DNA of 64,000 nucleotides from an uncultured bacterium (lineage in GTDB: Bacteria > Bacillota > Clostridia > Christensenellales > QALW01): NCBI GenBank assembly GCA_905214315.1, contig CAJMLN010000005.1:10362-74361 (forward strand), in the 5' to 3' direction. Below, piece after piece: positions 8,817 to 16,580 of the stretch. Position 1 is the stretch's first letter; each line of letters starts with the position of its first letter. The notes below the pieces were generated by a model, which ran no database searches, was not told the DNA's origin, and was given only the letters and a program-made list of their open reading frames with translations. Position numbers and translations under genes: made by a program.

Positions 8817-9782
8817 TTACTTTTTTTGTACCAGATGCAGGGCAAAGCCGCCGAAATCGCCTTTAAAATAGATCGCGGTCACATTGCCCGAGGCGTCGGT
8901 TTTTTTTGTAGTTTCATCAAAGGCGAAGCCGCGCTTTTCCAAATGATAAATGGCGCGCTCTATGGAATTGGTGCCGATGGCGATATGCCCGTTTTTGCCT
9001 AAATAGGGGGCTTTCATTACTTCGATGCCGCTGCCGGCAAAGACGCTGCTGCTGCCGTTTTTAGGGGCAAAGCCGAACATGGCTTCAAACACCCCGGCCA
9101 GGGAGAGCGCCTCGGCCTCGTTGGCGGCATTGATGCCCACGTGCTTGATTTCAAAGCCGAGCATCTGGGTTACCGCGGTGCGCGTCAGCTCACGGACGGC
9201 GTCAAAATTGCCCTCTTTGATCAGGGCTTTGTCTACCATCCAGCTGCCGCCGCAGGCAATGATTTTGTTAAACTCTAGATACTGCGTTAAGTTGGAGGCA
9301 TTGATGCCGCCGGTGGGCATGAATTTGACGTTGCCGTAGGGCGCGCTCATGGCCTTGATCATTTTCAGGCCGCCGGCTGCTTCGGCAGGAAAGAATTTTA
9401 CAACCTCCAGCCCCAGCTCCAGTGCGGTTTCAATATCGCTGGGAGAGGAACAGCCGGGGGTTACGGGAATGTTTTGGGCAATGCAGTATTTTACTACTGT
9501 AGGATTCAGCCCCGGGCTTACGATAAATTTTGCACCCGCAGCAATGGCTTTATCTACCTGCTGTGTTGTAAGAACCGTGCCGGCGCCGATGAGCATATCG
9601 GGAAATTCCGCCGCCATGATGCGGATTGCTTCCTCCGCCGCCGCCGTGCGGAAGGTAATTTCTGCGCAGGGCAGACCGCCCTCGCACAGGGCTTTTGCCA
9701 GTGGACGGGCGTCCTTGGCGTCGTCAAGCGCCACGACGGGAACAATGCCTAATTTGGATATTTCGGTTAAAACCACATTCAT
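8817..9782 (-). CDS. KDPG/KHG aldolase fused to a C-terminal VOC (glyoxalase-like) domain
   Basis: Residues 1 to about 205 form a class I KDPG aldolase cleaving KDPG to pyruvate and glyceraldehyde 3-phosphate. The active-site Glu41 and Arg45 (AEITFRT) and Schiff-base Lys129 (VVKFFPAE) are present. Typical Eda proteins end near residue 210, but this one continues for about 110 residues with a VOC-fold pattern: KHVGINAANEAEAL, NGHIAIGTNS and FKGDFGGFALHLV. Those carry two candidate metal-binding histidines but no obvious matching glutamate. The extension may be structural, regulatory or catalytic. GAGGAGA precedes the ATG. First gene of the kdg operon, read from the promoter at 9842-9870. Confidence 0.9.
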   Translation of the reverse strand: MNVVLTEISKLGIVPVVALDDAKDARPLAKALCEGGLPCAEITFRTAAAEEAIRIMAAEFPDMLIGAGTVLTTQQVDKAIAAGAKFIVSPGLNPTVVKYCIAQNIPVTPGCSSPSDIETALELGLEVVKFFPAEAAGGLKMIKAMSAPYGNVKFMPTGGINASNLTQYLEFNKIIACGGSWMVDKALIKEGNFDAVRELTRTAVTQMLGFEIKHVGINAANEAEALSLAGVFEAMFGFAPKNGSSSVFAGSGIEVMKAPYLGKNGHIAIGTNSIERAIYHLEKRGFAFDETTKKTDASGNVTAIYFKGDFGGFALHLVQKK

Positions 9783-9807
9783 AAAAAATCTCCTCTTTTC
9801 CTTTGTT

Positions 9808-9826
9808 TATACGGAAATTCCGTATA
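9808..9826. promoter_or_regulatory. 19-bp palindromic operator of the KDPG operon
   Basis: Arms TATACGGAA (9808-9816) and TTCCGTATA (9818-9826) are perfectly inverted around one central base. The site lies just downstream of the predicted start of transcription and before the ribosome site, the classic position for a repressor roadblock. A GntR- or IclR-type sugar-acid repressor is a reasonable guess; no such gene is in the window. Confidence 0.7.
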
Positions 9827-9841
9827 TTCACCATATAATAA

Positions 9842-9870
9842 ATTATATATTTATAAAATTTAGCTGTCAA
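9842..9870 (-). promoter_or_regulatory. Perfect consensus sigma-A promoter of the KDPG operon
   Basis: On the minus strand TTGACA (9870-9865), exactly 17 bp, then TATAAT (9847-9842). Both hexamers and the spacer match consensus perfectly, so strong expression must be held in check, presumably by the palindrome at 9808-9826. Confidence 0.85.
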
Positions 9871-9921
9871 GATATTCAGTGGCTTTTTACTATGTAATTC
9901 TTGCTCAATCTGAGAAATATG

Positions 9922-9950
9922 TTGAAAAAAATGACAATGTATTGTATAAT
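9922..9950 (+). promoter_or_regulatory. Promoter of the HD-domain gene
   Basis: TTGAAA (9922-9927), 17-bp spacer, TATAAT (9945-9950), 36 bp before the HD gene start. Confidence 0.7.
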
Positions 9951-9986
9951 TTTTACAACAAAAAATTCACAGGGAGGAAATTTAAA

Positions 9987-10571
9987 ATGGAAAATGTTTC
10001 AAGAGAAAAAGCTCTTGCGCTTTTGCAGAAATACAACAGGGAGCCCTTTCACCTGCAGCATGCGCTTACCGTAGAAGGGGTAATGCGGTGGTTTGCCCAA
10101 ACGCTGGGATATGCGGAGGAGTCTGATTTCTGGGCCTGCGCGGGCTTGCTGCATGATATCGATTACGAGCAGTTTCCGCAGCAGCATTGCCTGAAGGCAC
10201 CGGAGCTTTTGCAGGAGGGCGGTTTCGGGGAGGAAATGATTCATGCCGTATGCAGCCACGGATACGGCCTGTGCTGTGAAACCGAGCCGGTGCATGAAAT
10301 GGAGAAGGTTCTGTTTGCCTGCGATGAGCTGACCGGCCTGATTGGCGCCTGCGCTAAAATGCGTCCGAGCAAAAGCGTGCAGGATATGGAATTAAAAAGT
10401 CTGAAAAAGAAATTTAAGGATAAAGCCTTTGCCGCCGGCTGCTCCCGGGAGGTTATTGCGCTGGGGGCAGAACGTCTTGGCTGGGAACTGGACGAGCTGC
10501 TGGATAAAACGCTGCAGGCAATGCGTGCCTGCGAGGAAAGTGTCGCGCAGGAATTACAGAAGCTGGCGTAA
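9987..10571 (+). CDS. HD-domain protein (predicted phosphohydrolase)
   Basis: A 194-residue soluble protein with the HD metal-binding pattern: His25 (LQHALTVE), His56-Asp57 (LLHDIDYE), a histidine in VCSHGYG and an aspartate in FACDELTGL. HD proteins of this size hydrolyse phosphate esters such as nucleotides, but the substrate here is unknown. The start at 9987 follows GGGAGGAAATTTAAA; in-frame codons further upstream lie in the promoter. It is transcribed alone, divergently from the KDPG operon and convergently with the FNT gene. Confidence 0.82.
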   Translation: MENVSREKALALLQKYNREPFHLQHALTVEGVMRWFAQTLGYAEESDFWACAGLLHDIDYEQFPQQHCLKAPELLQEGGFGEEMIHAVCSHGYGLCCETEPVHEMEKVLFACDELTGLIGACAKMRPSKSVQDMELKSLKKKFKDKAFAAGCSREVIALGAERLGWELDELLDKTLQAMRACEESVAQELQKLA

Positions 10572-10598
10572 GAAAGCGGCATGCCCCGGCGTGTATTT

Positions 10599-11246
10599 TC
10601 ACGGAGTCTGCTTTTTATTGATGAGCAGTACCAGAGGAAGAAGAATGCCGCCGAGGCTGTTGCCCAGGGTAACGGCTAAGAGGAACAGTATTGCTTTTGA
10701 AGAGAACAGCACAGCCGGCGGACACAGGGCCAGATAGGCCATGTCGGCAATGCTGTGTTCAAAACCGCACAGGATGAAGACCGGCACGCAGAACAGAATC
10801 CCGATATGCCGGGCGTTTTTTTCGGTATTGCGCTTAAAGATATCCACCGCGGCAAACATTAAAATACCGCAGAAAATGCCTAAAAGCACCGCTGGGAAGA
10901 GACTCTGCTGCAGCTTTATCTGTGCCAACGCGGCCGCTTTTTCTAATACGGCTTCGCTGCCGGAGGCACGAAAGGCCGTGCCGGACAGCAGGGCGCCGCA
11001 AAAATTGCCCAGCCATACCGTCAGTAAAAACGCGGCTTTTTTCAGCGGTGTTTCGCCTTTGTATACGGCATAACCGATTTTGCCCGTATATAGGTTCAGG
11101 CCGAATTCACAGATGCAAAGCAGACCTACGGAAAATAAAACGGCGCCGGCAAGTTTGCTTTCACAGGAGAGAAAGACGACGGCGCCGATGCCGATCATGA
11201 TACCGGCTAAAACTGCTTTAAAAAAATCACTGCATAGGGCTTTCAT
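10599..11246 (-). CDS. Formate/nitrite transporter (FNT) family channel
   Basis: A 215-residue, six-helix inner-membrane protein. It shows FNT family landmarks NLYTGKIGYAVYKG, VWLGNFCGA and GFEHSIADMAYLA, the last corresponding to the region carrying the central pore histidine. FNT pentamers pass formate, nitrite or hydrosulfide with protons. The protein is shorter than FocA (about 285 residues) mainly through a short N terminus. Substrate cannot be decided; formate would fit a fermenting anaerobe, although no pyruvate formate-lyase is nearby. Its only ribosome site is a weak AGCAGG. Confidence 0.82.
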   Translation of the reverse strand: MKALCSDFFKAVLAGIMIGIGAVVFLSCESKLAGAVLFSVGLLCICEFGLNLYTGKIGYAVYKGETPLKKAAFLLTVWLGNFCGALLSGTAFRASGSEAVLEKAAALAQIKLQQSLFPAVLLGIFCGILMFAAVDIFKRNTEKNARHIGILFCVPVFILCGFEHSIADMAYLALCPPAVLFSSKAILFLLAVTLGNSLGGILLPLVLLINKKQTP

Positions 11247-11357
11247 AAAAGGAACCTGCTTTCTTTTTTATATGTTTATTATACAGAAAAAAAAGAATAA
11301 GTACAGCGGAAAAATGCGGAATACGTCAAATTTTTATGAAATAGAGGGGAGGTCGCT

Positions 11358-12344
11358 ATGGCAAAAGCATCGGAACAAAAATTGAAAATTCTGTATTTGC
11401 TGGATATTTTGGAAAAATACACGGATGAGCAGCATCCCATTGATACCAATGAAATTTTGCGACGGCTGGAGGCGAGGGGAATACAGGCGGAGAGAAAGAG
11501 CATTTATGATGATATTGCGGCCTTAAACGCCTACGGACTGCGGATTAAAAACCGGCGGGGGCGGCAGAGAGGTTATTATCTTTGCAGCCGTTTGTTTGAA
11601 ATGCCGGAGCTGAAGCTTTTGGTGGACGCGGTGCAGGCGTCTAAATTTATTACGGTAAAGAAAAGCGAGGAGTTGATTAAAAAGTTAGAGAGCCTTACCA
11701 GTAAAAACAGGGCGGTGGAGCTGCAGCATTCGGTTATTATGCGTGAGCGGATCAAAACTATGAATGAAAGCGTATATCATAATGTAGACAGCATCCAATG
11801 GGCGATTACGCAGAATGTAAAGGTTTCCTTTGTCTATTTTGACTGGAATATCAAGAAGCAGCGCCAACTGCGCAGAGATGGGCGGCGATATAAGGTCAGC
11901 CCCTGCGCCCTTACCTGGGATGATGAAAATTATTATTTGATCGCTTATGATGACGAGGCGCGGAAAATCAAGCATTACCGGGTAGACAAAATGCAGAATA
12001 TTCTTGCTGAGCAGGAGCCGCGGGAAGGTGTGGAAAGCGGTATGCGCTTTGATATGGCGAAATACTCGCGTAAAATGTTCGGTATGTACGGCGGCGAGAT
12101 TACCCGGGTGAAGCTCAGATGCAGCAACAACCTGATCGGTGTGATTCTTGATCGGTTTGGCATGAATACCATTATTACACCTGACGGCGATTGCTTTGAG
12201 GTTATGATTGAGGCAGCCATAAGCCCGGTGTTTTTATCCTGGGTAATGCAGTTTGGAGATAAGATAAAGATATTAAGCCCTCAGACGGTGATTGATGAAC
12301 TGAAAAAATTGGCCCGGTGTGTTATGGAACAATATAAAGTATGA
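11358..12344 (+). CDS. WYL-domain transcriptional regulator (DeoR-like HTH)
   Basis: A 328-residue DNA-binding protein. The N terminus is a winged helix of the HTH_11/DeoR type (residues about 1-75, with ERKSIYDDIAALNAYG as the recognition region). A WYL domain follows at about 140-215 (SFVYFDWNIKK, KVSPCALTWDDENYYLIAYDD), and a WCX-like C terminus ends the chain. WYL domains sense small ligands or nucleic acids and repress or activate nearby genes. The gene is preceded by GAGGGGAGG and is followed by the DUF1538 promoter, making it a candidate regulator of that system through the palindrome at 12393-12410. Confidence 0.85.
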   Translation: MAKASEQKLKILYLLDILEKYTDEQHPIDTNEILRRLEARGIQAERKSIYDDIAALNAYGLRIKNRRGRQRGYYLCSRLFEMPELKLLVDAVQASKFITVKKSEELIKKLESLTSKNRAVELQHSVIMRERIKTMNESVYHNVDSIQWAITQNVKVSFVYFDWNIKKQRQLRRDGRRYKVSPCALTWDDENYYLIAYDDEARKIKHYRVDKMQNILAEQEPREGVESGMRFDMAKYSRKMFGMYGGEITRVKLRCSNNLIGVILDRFGMNTIITPDGDCFEVMIEAAISPVFLSWVMQFGDKIKILSPQTVIDELKKLARCVMEQYKV

Positions 12345-12368
12345 AATTTTGCTTTGAAGGAATAAAAC

Positions 12369-12398
12369 TTGACAAAACCTTCATATACATAGTATACT
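12369..12398 (+). promoter_or_regulatory. Promoter of the DUF1538/PII-like operon
   Basis: TTGACA (12369-12374), 18-bp spacer, TATACT (12393-12398), then a leader of about 150 bp with no obvious folded element. Confidence 0.65.
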
Positions 12399-12410
12399 AT
12401 ATATAGTATA
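12393..12410. promoter_or_regulatory. 18-bp perfect palindrome covering the -10 box
   Basis: TATACTATATATAGTATA reads the same on both strands and contains the -10 hexamer, so a bound dimer would block RNA polymerase. AT-rich composition raises the chance of coincidence. Confidence 0.55.
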
Positions 12411-12553
12411 TAGAATGAATATCATCTCGATAGAAAGCATTTTAAATATTTCACATTGTTTTTATTGCTGTGCAGATCTGCTTTGAAAAAACAACGATTT
12501 TAAATTTCCAGGGTTAAGAAAGATTGATAACTTTTGAAAAAAGGAGGGTATTT

Positions 12554-14059
12554 GTGGCGAGACTAAAGGAGAAGATATCAGAATCACTTTCTTCTGTACT
12601 GCCGATCACGGTGATCGTATTCCTTTTATGTATTACTATTGCGCCGGTGACCAATAATGTTTTGATGATGTTTTTGGTAGGCGCGGCCATGGTTATTGCG
12701 GGAATGGGCTTCTTTACAATCGGCGTAGAATTATCGATGACGCCGATTGGTGAAAATGTAGGTTCTACTATTACCAAATCAAAAAAGATATGGCTGGTTT
12801 CTTTTATCAGTTTTATTATCGGTGTTATTGTTACCGTTTCCGAACCTGATTTGCAGGTGCTTGCTGAACAGGTGCCCACGGTGCCCAATATGGTTTTGAT
12901 CCTTTCTGTGGCGGTAGGGGTAGGGATTTTTCTTGTAGTGGCAATGCTGCGCTCCATCTTTGGTATTGCATTAAAATATTTGTTAACCGCATTATATGCA
13001 TTAGTGTTCATCCTTGCATTTTTTACTCCGGCAGACTTTTTGGCGATCGCTTTTGACGCTGGCGGAGTGACTACAGGTCCCATGACGGTTCCGTTCATTA
13101 TGGCGTTGGGCGTGGGCGTTGCAGCGATTCGGCGCGATAAGCATGCGGCCGACGACAGCTTCGGTCTTGTGGCACTTTCTTCTATAGGACCTATTATTGC
13201 GGTGTTGATTTTAGGAATGCTCTATCGTCCGGACGGTTCCTACAGCACGTCTACTGACATTTCGGCAGTGAATAATACACGTGATTTAGGGCAGATATTT
13301 GCGGTAAATATGCCCAAATATATGGGTGAAGTTGCGGTTTCATTATTGCCGATTGCCGTTTTTTTTGTTTTGTTTCAGCTTTCGGCCCGAAGCTTTTCTA
13401 AAAAAAGAGTGATAAAAATTGCGGTAGGTTTTGTATATACGTATATCGGTTTGGTGTTGTTTTTAACCGGCGCTAACGTAGGTTTTATGCCCGCGGGCAG
13501 TTTGATCGGCCAGCAGATTGCGTCGCTGCCGTATAACTGGGTACTGGTGCCGATCGGTATGGTGATCGGATATTTCATCGTTGCGGCTGAACCGGCGGTT
13601 TACGTGTTAAACAAACAGGTTGCCCAGCTTACTGTAGGAGAGATCTCCGAAAGAGCGATGGGAATCAGCCTTTCTGTAGGCGTAGCGATTTCTTTGGGAT
13701 TATCGATGATTCGTGTGCTTACGGGGCTTCCGATTTTATATTTTTTGCTTCCGGGATATTGCTTGGCAATTTTGCTGACATTTGTTACACCGAAGATTTT
13801 TACGGCCATTGCTTTTGACTCCGGCGGTGTGGCATCCGGTACAATGACTTCTACTTTTTTGCTTTCTTTTGCAATGGGCGCCTGCAGTGCGGTAGGGGGC
13901 AATATTACCACCGATGCTTTTGGTCTGGTAGCCTTGGTTGCTATGACTCCTTTGATCACGATACAGGTTCTTGGGGTGGTTTATAAGATCAAACAGAATA
14001 AGGCGCAGAAGCTTGCTGCGGCGGAGGTTCAGTTTGACGATGAAATTATTGAGCTGTAA
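12554..14059 (+). CDS. DUF1538 family polytopic membrane protein
   Basis: A 501-residue membrane protein with about a dozen hydrophobic segments and a visible internal duplication: FDAGGVTTGPMT...DSFGLVALSSIGP in the first half is matched by FDSGGVASGTMT...DAFGLVALVAMTP in the second. This inverted-repeat-like layout is typical of secondary transporters, but DUF1538 has no established substrate. The GTG start at 12554 is chosen because AAGGAGGG sits 6 nt upstream; the longer frame from 12524 places the ribosome site inside the gene. The next gene, 12 bp away, encodes a tandem PII-like protein, suggesting a transporter and its signal sensor. Confidence 0.8.
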   Translation: MARLKEKISESLSSVLPITVIVFLLCITIAPVTNNVLMMFLVGAAMVIAGMGFFTIGVELSMTPIGENVGSTITKSKKIWLVSFISFIIGVIVTVSEPDLQVLAEQVPTVPNMVLILSVAVGVGIFLVVAMLRSIFGIALKYLLTALYALVFILAFFTPADFLAIAFDAGGVTTGPMTVPFIMALGVGVAAIRRDKHAADDSFGLVALSSIGPIIAVLILGMLYRPDGSYSTSTDISAVNNTRDLGQIFAVNMPKYMGEVAVSLLPIAVFFVLFQLSARSFSKKRVIKIAVGFVYTYIGLVLFLTGANVGFMPAGSLIGQQIASLPYNWVLVPIGMVIGYFIVAAEPAVYVLNKQVAQLTVGEISERAMGISLSVGVAISLGLSMIRVLTGLPILYFLLPGYCLAILLTFVTPKIFTAIAFDSGGVASGTMTSTFLLSFAMGACSAVGGNITTDAFGLVALVAMTPLITIQVLGVVYKIKQNKAQKLAAAEVQFDDEIIEL

Positions 14060-14071
14060 AGGAGGCTGGCT

Positions 14072-14758
14072 GTGAATAAGCTGCATTTGCTTTTTACTAT
14101 TACCGAGCGGGCGCGCAGTGAAGAATTTACGGCGGTATTTAAACCGCTGGTGCCTGTGTTCTGGCAAATCAATGCCCAGGGAACCGCGAGCGGAGATATT
14201 CTGGATTATCTGGGTCTGGAGGAAAGCGAGAAAAAGATCTACATTACCGTTTGTGAAACGCATGCCGCTAAAAATATTTTAAACAGCCTTGTGCGGGATC
14301 TGATGATCGACGTACCGGGCAACGGAATTGCGTTTACTGTGCCGCTGAGCAGCATCGGCGGGAGAAAAACACTGGAGCTGGTTACCCTGGGGCAGGAGGA
14401 AATTGATAAGGAGGAGCAAACCTTGAAGGGGACGGAATACGAAATTATCTTTGCGGTTGCCAATCAGGAATATACGGAATTGGTAATGGAGGCGGCGCGT
14501 AAGGCCAATGCCTCGGGCGGAACTGTTATTCATGCCAAGGGAACGCAGGCGAAGGAAGCCGAAAAATTTCTGGGAATGACGCTGGCAGAGGAAAAGGGCA
14601 TTGTCCTGATTTTAACCAAAACAGAAGACAAAAATGACATTATGCAGGCAATCATTCGGGAGGCCGGCATGGACTCCAAGGCGCAGTCTCTGGTCTTTTC
14701 CCTTCCCGTAACCAAAGTTGTGGGCCTTAGGGAAGCGGTAAAAATTGAAGAAGTGTAA
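14072..14758 (+). CDS. Tandem PII-like (GlnB-fold) regulatory protein
   Basis: A 228-residue soluble protein of two similar halves. Each half resembles a P-II/ACT-like ferredoxin fold (LHLLFTITERARSEEFTAVF... at the start and EIIFAVANQEYTELVMEAAR... from about residue 128, with ASGGTVIHAKGT matching the PII pattern GxxGxTV). True PII T-loop tyrosine and uridylylation context are absent, so it is PII-like, not GlnB. PII-like proteins such as SbtB bind nucleotides and control a partner transporter. The GTG start has AAAGGAGG 6 nt upstream. It is co-transcribed with DUF1538 and followed by a strong terminator. Confidence 0.72.
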   Translation: MNKLHLLFTITERARSEEFTAVFKPLVPVFWQINAQGTASGDILDYLGLEESEKKIYITVCETHAAKNILNSLVRDLMIDVPGNGIAFTVPLSSIGGRKTLELVTLGQEEIDKEEQTLKGTEYEIIFAVANQEYTELVMEAARKANASGGTVIHAKGTQAKEAEKFLGMTLAEEKGIVLILTKTEDKNDIMQAIIREAGMDSKAQSLVFSLPVTKVVGLREAVKIEEV

Positions 14759-14768
14759 AGGTAAAGAA

Positions 14769-14808
14769 AACAGGCTTTCTTGTTAAAGAGAAGCCTGTTT
14801 GTTTTTTT
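14769..14808 (+). terminator. Terminator of the DUF1538/PII-like operon
   Basis: AACAGGCTT (14769-14777) pairs with AAGCCTGTT (14791-14799), with further pairing inside the loop and a T-rich tail to 14808. Confidence 0.88.
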
Positions 14809-14832
14809 GTAAAAAATTAAGAATCCCTTGGT

Positions 14833-15096
14833 TTAAAAGGAGTCCAGAAGGTCGGCGTCTTTAAAAAGGGAATCAACAGAAACGCCTAAAATTTTTGCGA
14901 TTACATATAGCTCTTTATCCGAAGCCAGACGGATTTGCCCCTCTAACTTGGAATAGCTTGTTGGGTTGATATCCAGTCCCATTGCCTGCATACGGCTGAT
15001 CAGATCTTTTTGCTTGATGCCCATGCTTTTGCGAAGGGCTTCAATATTTCTTCCTACAATGTTGCAGTTCCCGTAACTCTTTTTACGCAGCTTCAT
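14833..15096 (-). CDS. XRE-family HTH transcriptional regulator
   Basis: An 87-residue Cro/CI-type DNA-binding protein. The helix-turn-helix spans about residues 18-72 (NIEALRKSMGIKQKDLISRM... YSKLEGQIRLASDKELYVIAKILGVSVDSLF). There is no extra ligand or protease domain, so it probably works as a small dimeric repressor. It is divergent from a membrane-anchored C39-like gene, and the shared 154-bp gap holds three copies of an AATTCT-n5-RGAATT operator, one over its own -10 region. Autoregulation together with repression of the divergent gene is the simplest reading. Confidence 0.85.
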   Translation of the reverse strand: MKLRKKSYGNCNIVGRNIEALRKSMGIKQKDLISRMQAMGLDINPTSYSKLEGQIRLASDKELYVIAKILGVSVDSLFKDADLLDSF

Positions 15097-15112
15097 ATGA
15101 AAACCCCAAATA

Positions 15113-15197
15113 AATTCTATAACAGAATTATAATTTATAAATATCTTGACAAAATTCTGTAACGGAATTATAATAAAAATAATTCTACAACGGAATT
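15113..15197. promoter_or_regulatory. Three 17-bp operator copies between the XRE and C39-like genes
   Basis: Copies at 15113-15129 (AATTCTATAACAGAATT, arms perfect), 15153-15169 (AATTCTGTAACGGAATT) and 15181-15197 (AATTCTACAACGGAATT). The spacer always contains AAC. Copy 1 abuts the minus-strand TATAAT of the XRE gene, copy 2 sits exactly between the -35 and -10 of the divergent promoter, and copy 3 lies in its initial transcribed region. Confidence 0.85.
15146..15174 (+). promoter_or_regulatory. Perfect consensus promoter of the C39-like gene
   Basis: TTGACA (15146-15151), 17 bp, TATAAT (15169-15174). The spacer is entirely occupied by operator copy 2. Confidence 0.85.
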
Positions 15198-15250
15198 ATC
15201 CTTTATTATGTCCTAATGCTGCTGCAAAATTTGTCTTAAGGAGGCTGAAA

Positions 15251-16069
15251 ATGCGGAAAAGAAGAGTACGGCACTATAAAAATACACGCTCAAAGTGGTA
15301 TATCGGTCTGGCACTTGTGCTTGTGCTGGCATTGTTCGTCCTTAGCATTACCGCTGTGATTCTATTTTGGCCAGAAAAAAATCCCGCGGGAAATTCGGAT
15401 TCTATTCCTGTGTTTTCTGAAACAGACGGGAAGGATACACCGGCGGATGCGGAAGCCGTTTATCCGGCAAGCCTGCTGGAGCTGCTGGAGCGCAACCCCG
15501 AAACAGAAGAGTTTGTATTGGCATATCCGACAGATCATAAAAAGAAATGGGAGGTTGATCTCAGCGAATATAAGAACAGCAAAACCGTTCCGCTTTTTTT
15601 ACAGTGGGACAAGCGCTGGGGATATATAGAGTACGGCAGTGATATGGCGGGACTTACCGGCTGCGGTCCGGTATGTCTTTCGATGGTGGCCTATTATTAC
15701 ATCAGAAGCAATGACGTGGCGCCGGATAAAATGATTGAGTTTGCCAAAAAGAACGGATACTGCGTGAAGGGGAAAGGATCTGCCTGGACGCTGATCAGCG
15801 AGGGCGCAAAAAAATTGGGTTTAGGAGTGGAGGAATTGCCCTTGGATTCAAGCACCATCTTCAATCTTTTGGAAAAAGGGATTCCAATTGTTTGCGTCAT
15901 GGGCCCCGGGATTTTTACCTCTACCGGTCATTTTATCGTGCTGACGGGAATCAGAAACGGTAAAATTCTTCTGAATGATCCCAACAGCCGGAAGAATTCT
16001 GAAAAAGAATGGTCTCTTTATGAATTTAAAGATCAGATCAAAAATCTTTGGGCGATCAGGGCCTTCTGA
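15251..16069 (+). CDS. Membrane-anchored C39-like cysteine peptidase family protein
   Basis: A 272-residue protein with a basic N terminus, one membrane segment (about residues 17-39), a linker rich in Asp/Glu/Pro, and a peptidase_C39_2-type domain outside the cell. The likely catalytic triad is Cys138 (TGCGP), His227 (TGHFIVLTG) and Asp243 (LNDPN). No ABC transporter is attached, so it is not a bacteriocin exporter; such lone domains may cleave surface peptides or act on the wall. The start at 15251 follows AAGGAGGCTGAAA; an in-frame extension runs back through the promoter. Control by the divergent XRE repressor is strongly implied. Confidence 0.82.
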   Translation: MRKRRVRHYKNTRSKWYIGLALVLVLALFVLSITAVILFWPEKNPAGNSDSIPVFSETDGKDTPADAEAVYPASLLELLERNPETEEFVLAYPTDHKKKWEVDLSEYKNSKTVPLFLQWDKRWGYIEYGSDMAGLTGCGPVCLSMVAYYYIRSNDVAPDKMIEFAKKNGYCVKGKGSAWTLISEGAKKLGLGVEELPLDSSTIFNLLEKGIPIVCVMGPGIFTSTGHFIVLTGIRNGKILLNDPNSRKNSEKEWSLYEFKDQIKNLWAIRAF

Positions 16070-16084
16070 AAGTAGCATGATCAG

Positions 16085-16123
16085 ATCCGCGGTTTGCCGG
16101 CGACGGCGGGCTGCGGATTTTTT
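16085..16123 (+). terminator. Terminator after the C39-like gene
   Basis: ATCCGC (16085-16090) pairs with GCGGAT (16113-16118), with inner GCCG/CGGC pairing, followed by six T residues. Confidence 0.7.
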
Positions 16124-16502
16124 CAGTGCTTTTAGGAAGGCATTGCTGGAAAGGGAGCAGGCATAGATTTATGCGTGTTTGTCACTGCGTATCTCCTGAA
16201 ACAGGCATATGGAGCTTTGAAAAAGAGAAAGGCTTTTAACGGCGCTCGATAAATCTGCAGATGTGCGATTTTAGCTGCCGGCGCTTTGGGGGCATATATC
16301 GGCAGCCGGAAGGAAGCGGGGCAAATACCGGTAAGAGTTGGAAACAGTCGGTGCAGCAATGCAAAAACCAAGCGGAATATGCTCGCGGCAAAGACCTTTT
16401 TGAGCTTCATAAAAATGACAAACTATAAGGCATGACGCTGCGGCACAAATCAGCAACGGATCATGATGCCGGCCCAGCTGTGATTCCTGTGATACAGAAC
16501 CA
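16124..16502. other. Gene-free stretch before the PhoP-type regulator
   Basis: About 380 bp with no convincing gene. A 55-codon frame at 16261-16428 has no ribosome site and no recognisable sequence. No repeat, tRNA or riboswitch pattern was found. It ends at the Pho-box-like array. Confidence 0.6.
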
Positions 16503-16558
16503 TTTAACGATAATTTAACGTCGCTGTGACAATATATTTAACGCAGCAGCAATATAAT
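16503..16558 (+). promoter_or_regulatory. Pho-box-like direct repeats and -10 box of the PhoP-type gene
   Basis: TTTAACG occurs at 16503-16509, 16514-16520 and 16537-16543. The first two are 11 bp apart and the third is 23 bp further on, with a degenerate copy between, matching the roughly 11-bp spacing of Gram-positive PhoP boxes (TTWACA-like). TATAAT follows at 16553-16558. Positive autoregulation under phosphate limitation is inferred. Confidence 0.7.
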
Positions 16559-16580
16559 GTGCTTAAAAGAGGTGAAATAA

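Noticed and set aside
15113..15197. CRISPR-like short repeats
   Set aside because: Only three 17-bp copies with unequal spacing, each inverted-symmetric and placed on promoter elements; they are operators, with no cas genes near.
15146..15250. N-terminal extension of the C39-like gene
   Set aside because: In-frame codons there overlap the promoter and operators; AAGGAGG and the basic-hydrophobic signal anchor place the start at 15251.
16261..16428. 55-codon frame in the gap before the PhoP-type gene
   Set aside because: No ribosome site, no recognisable sequence and flanked by a terminator and the Pho-box array.
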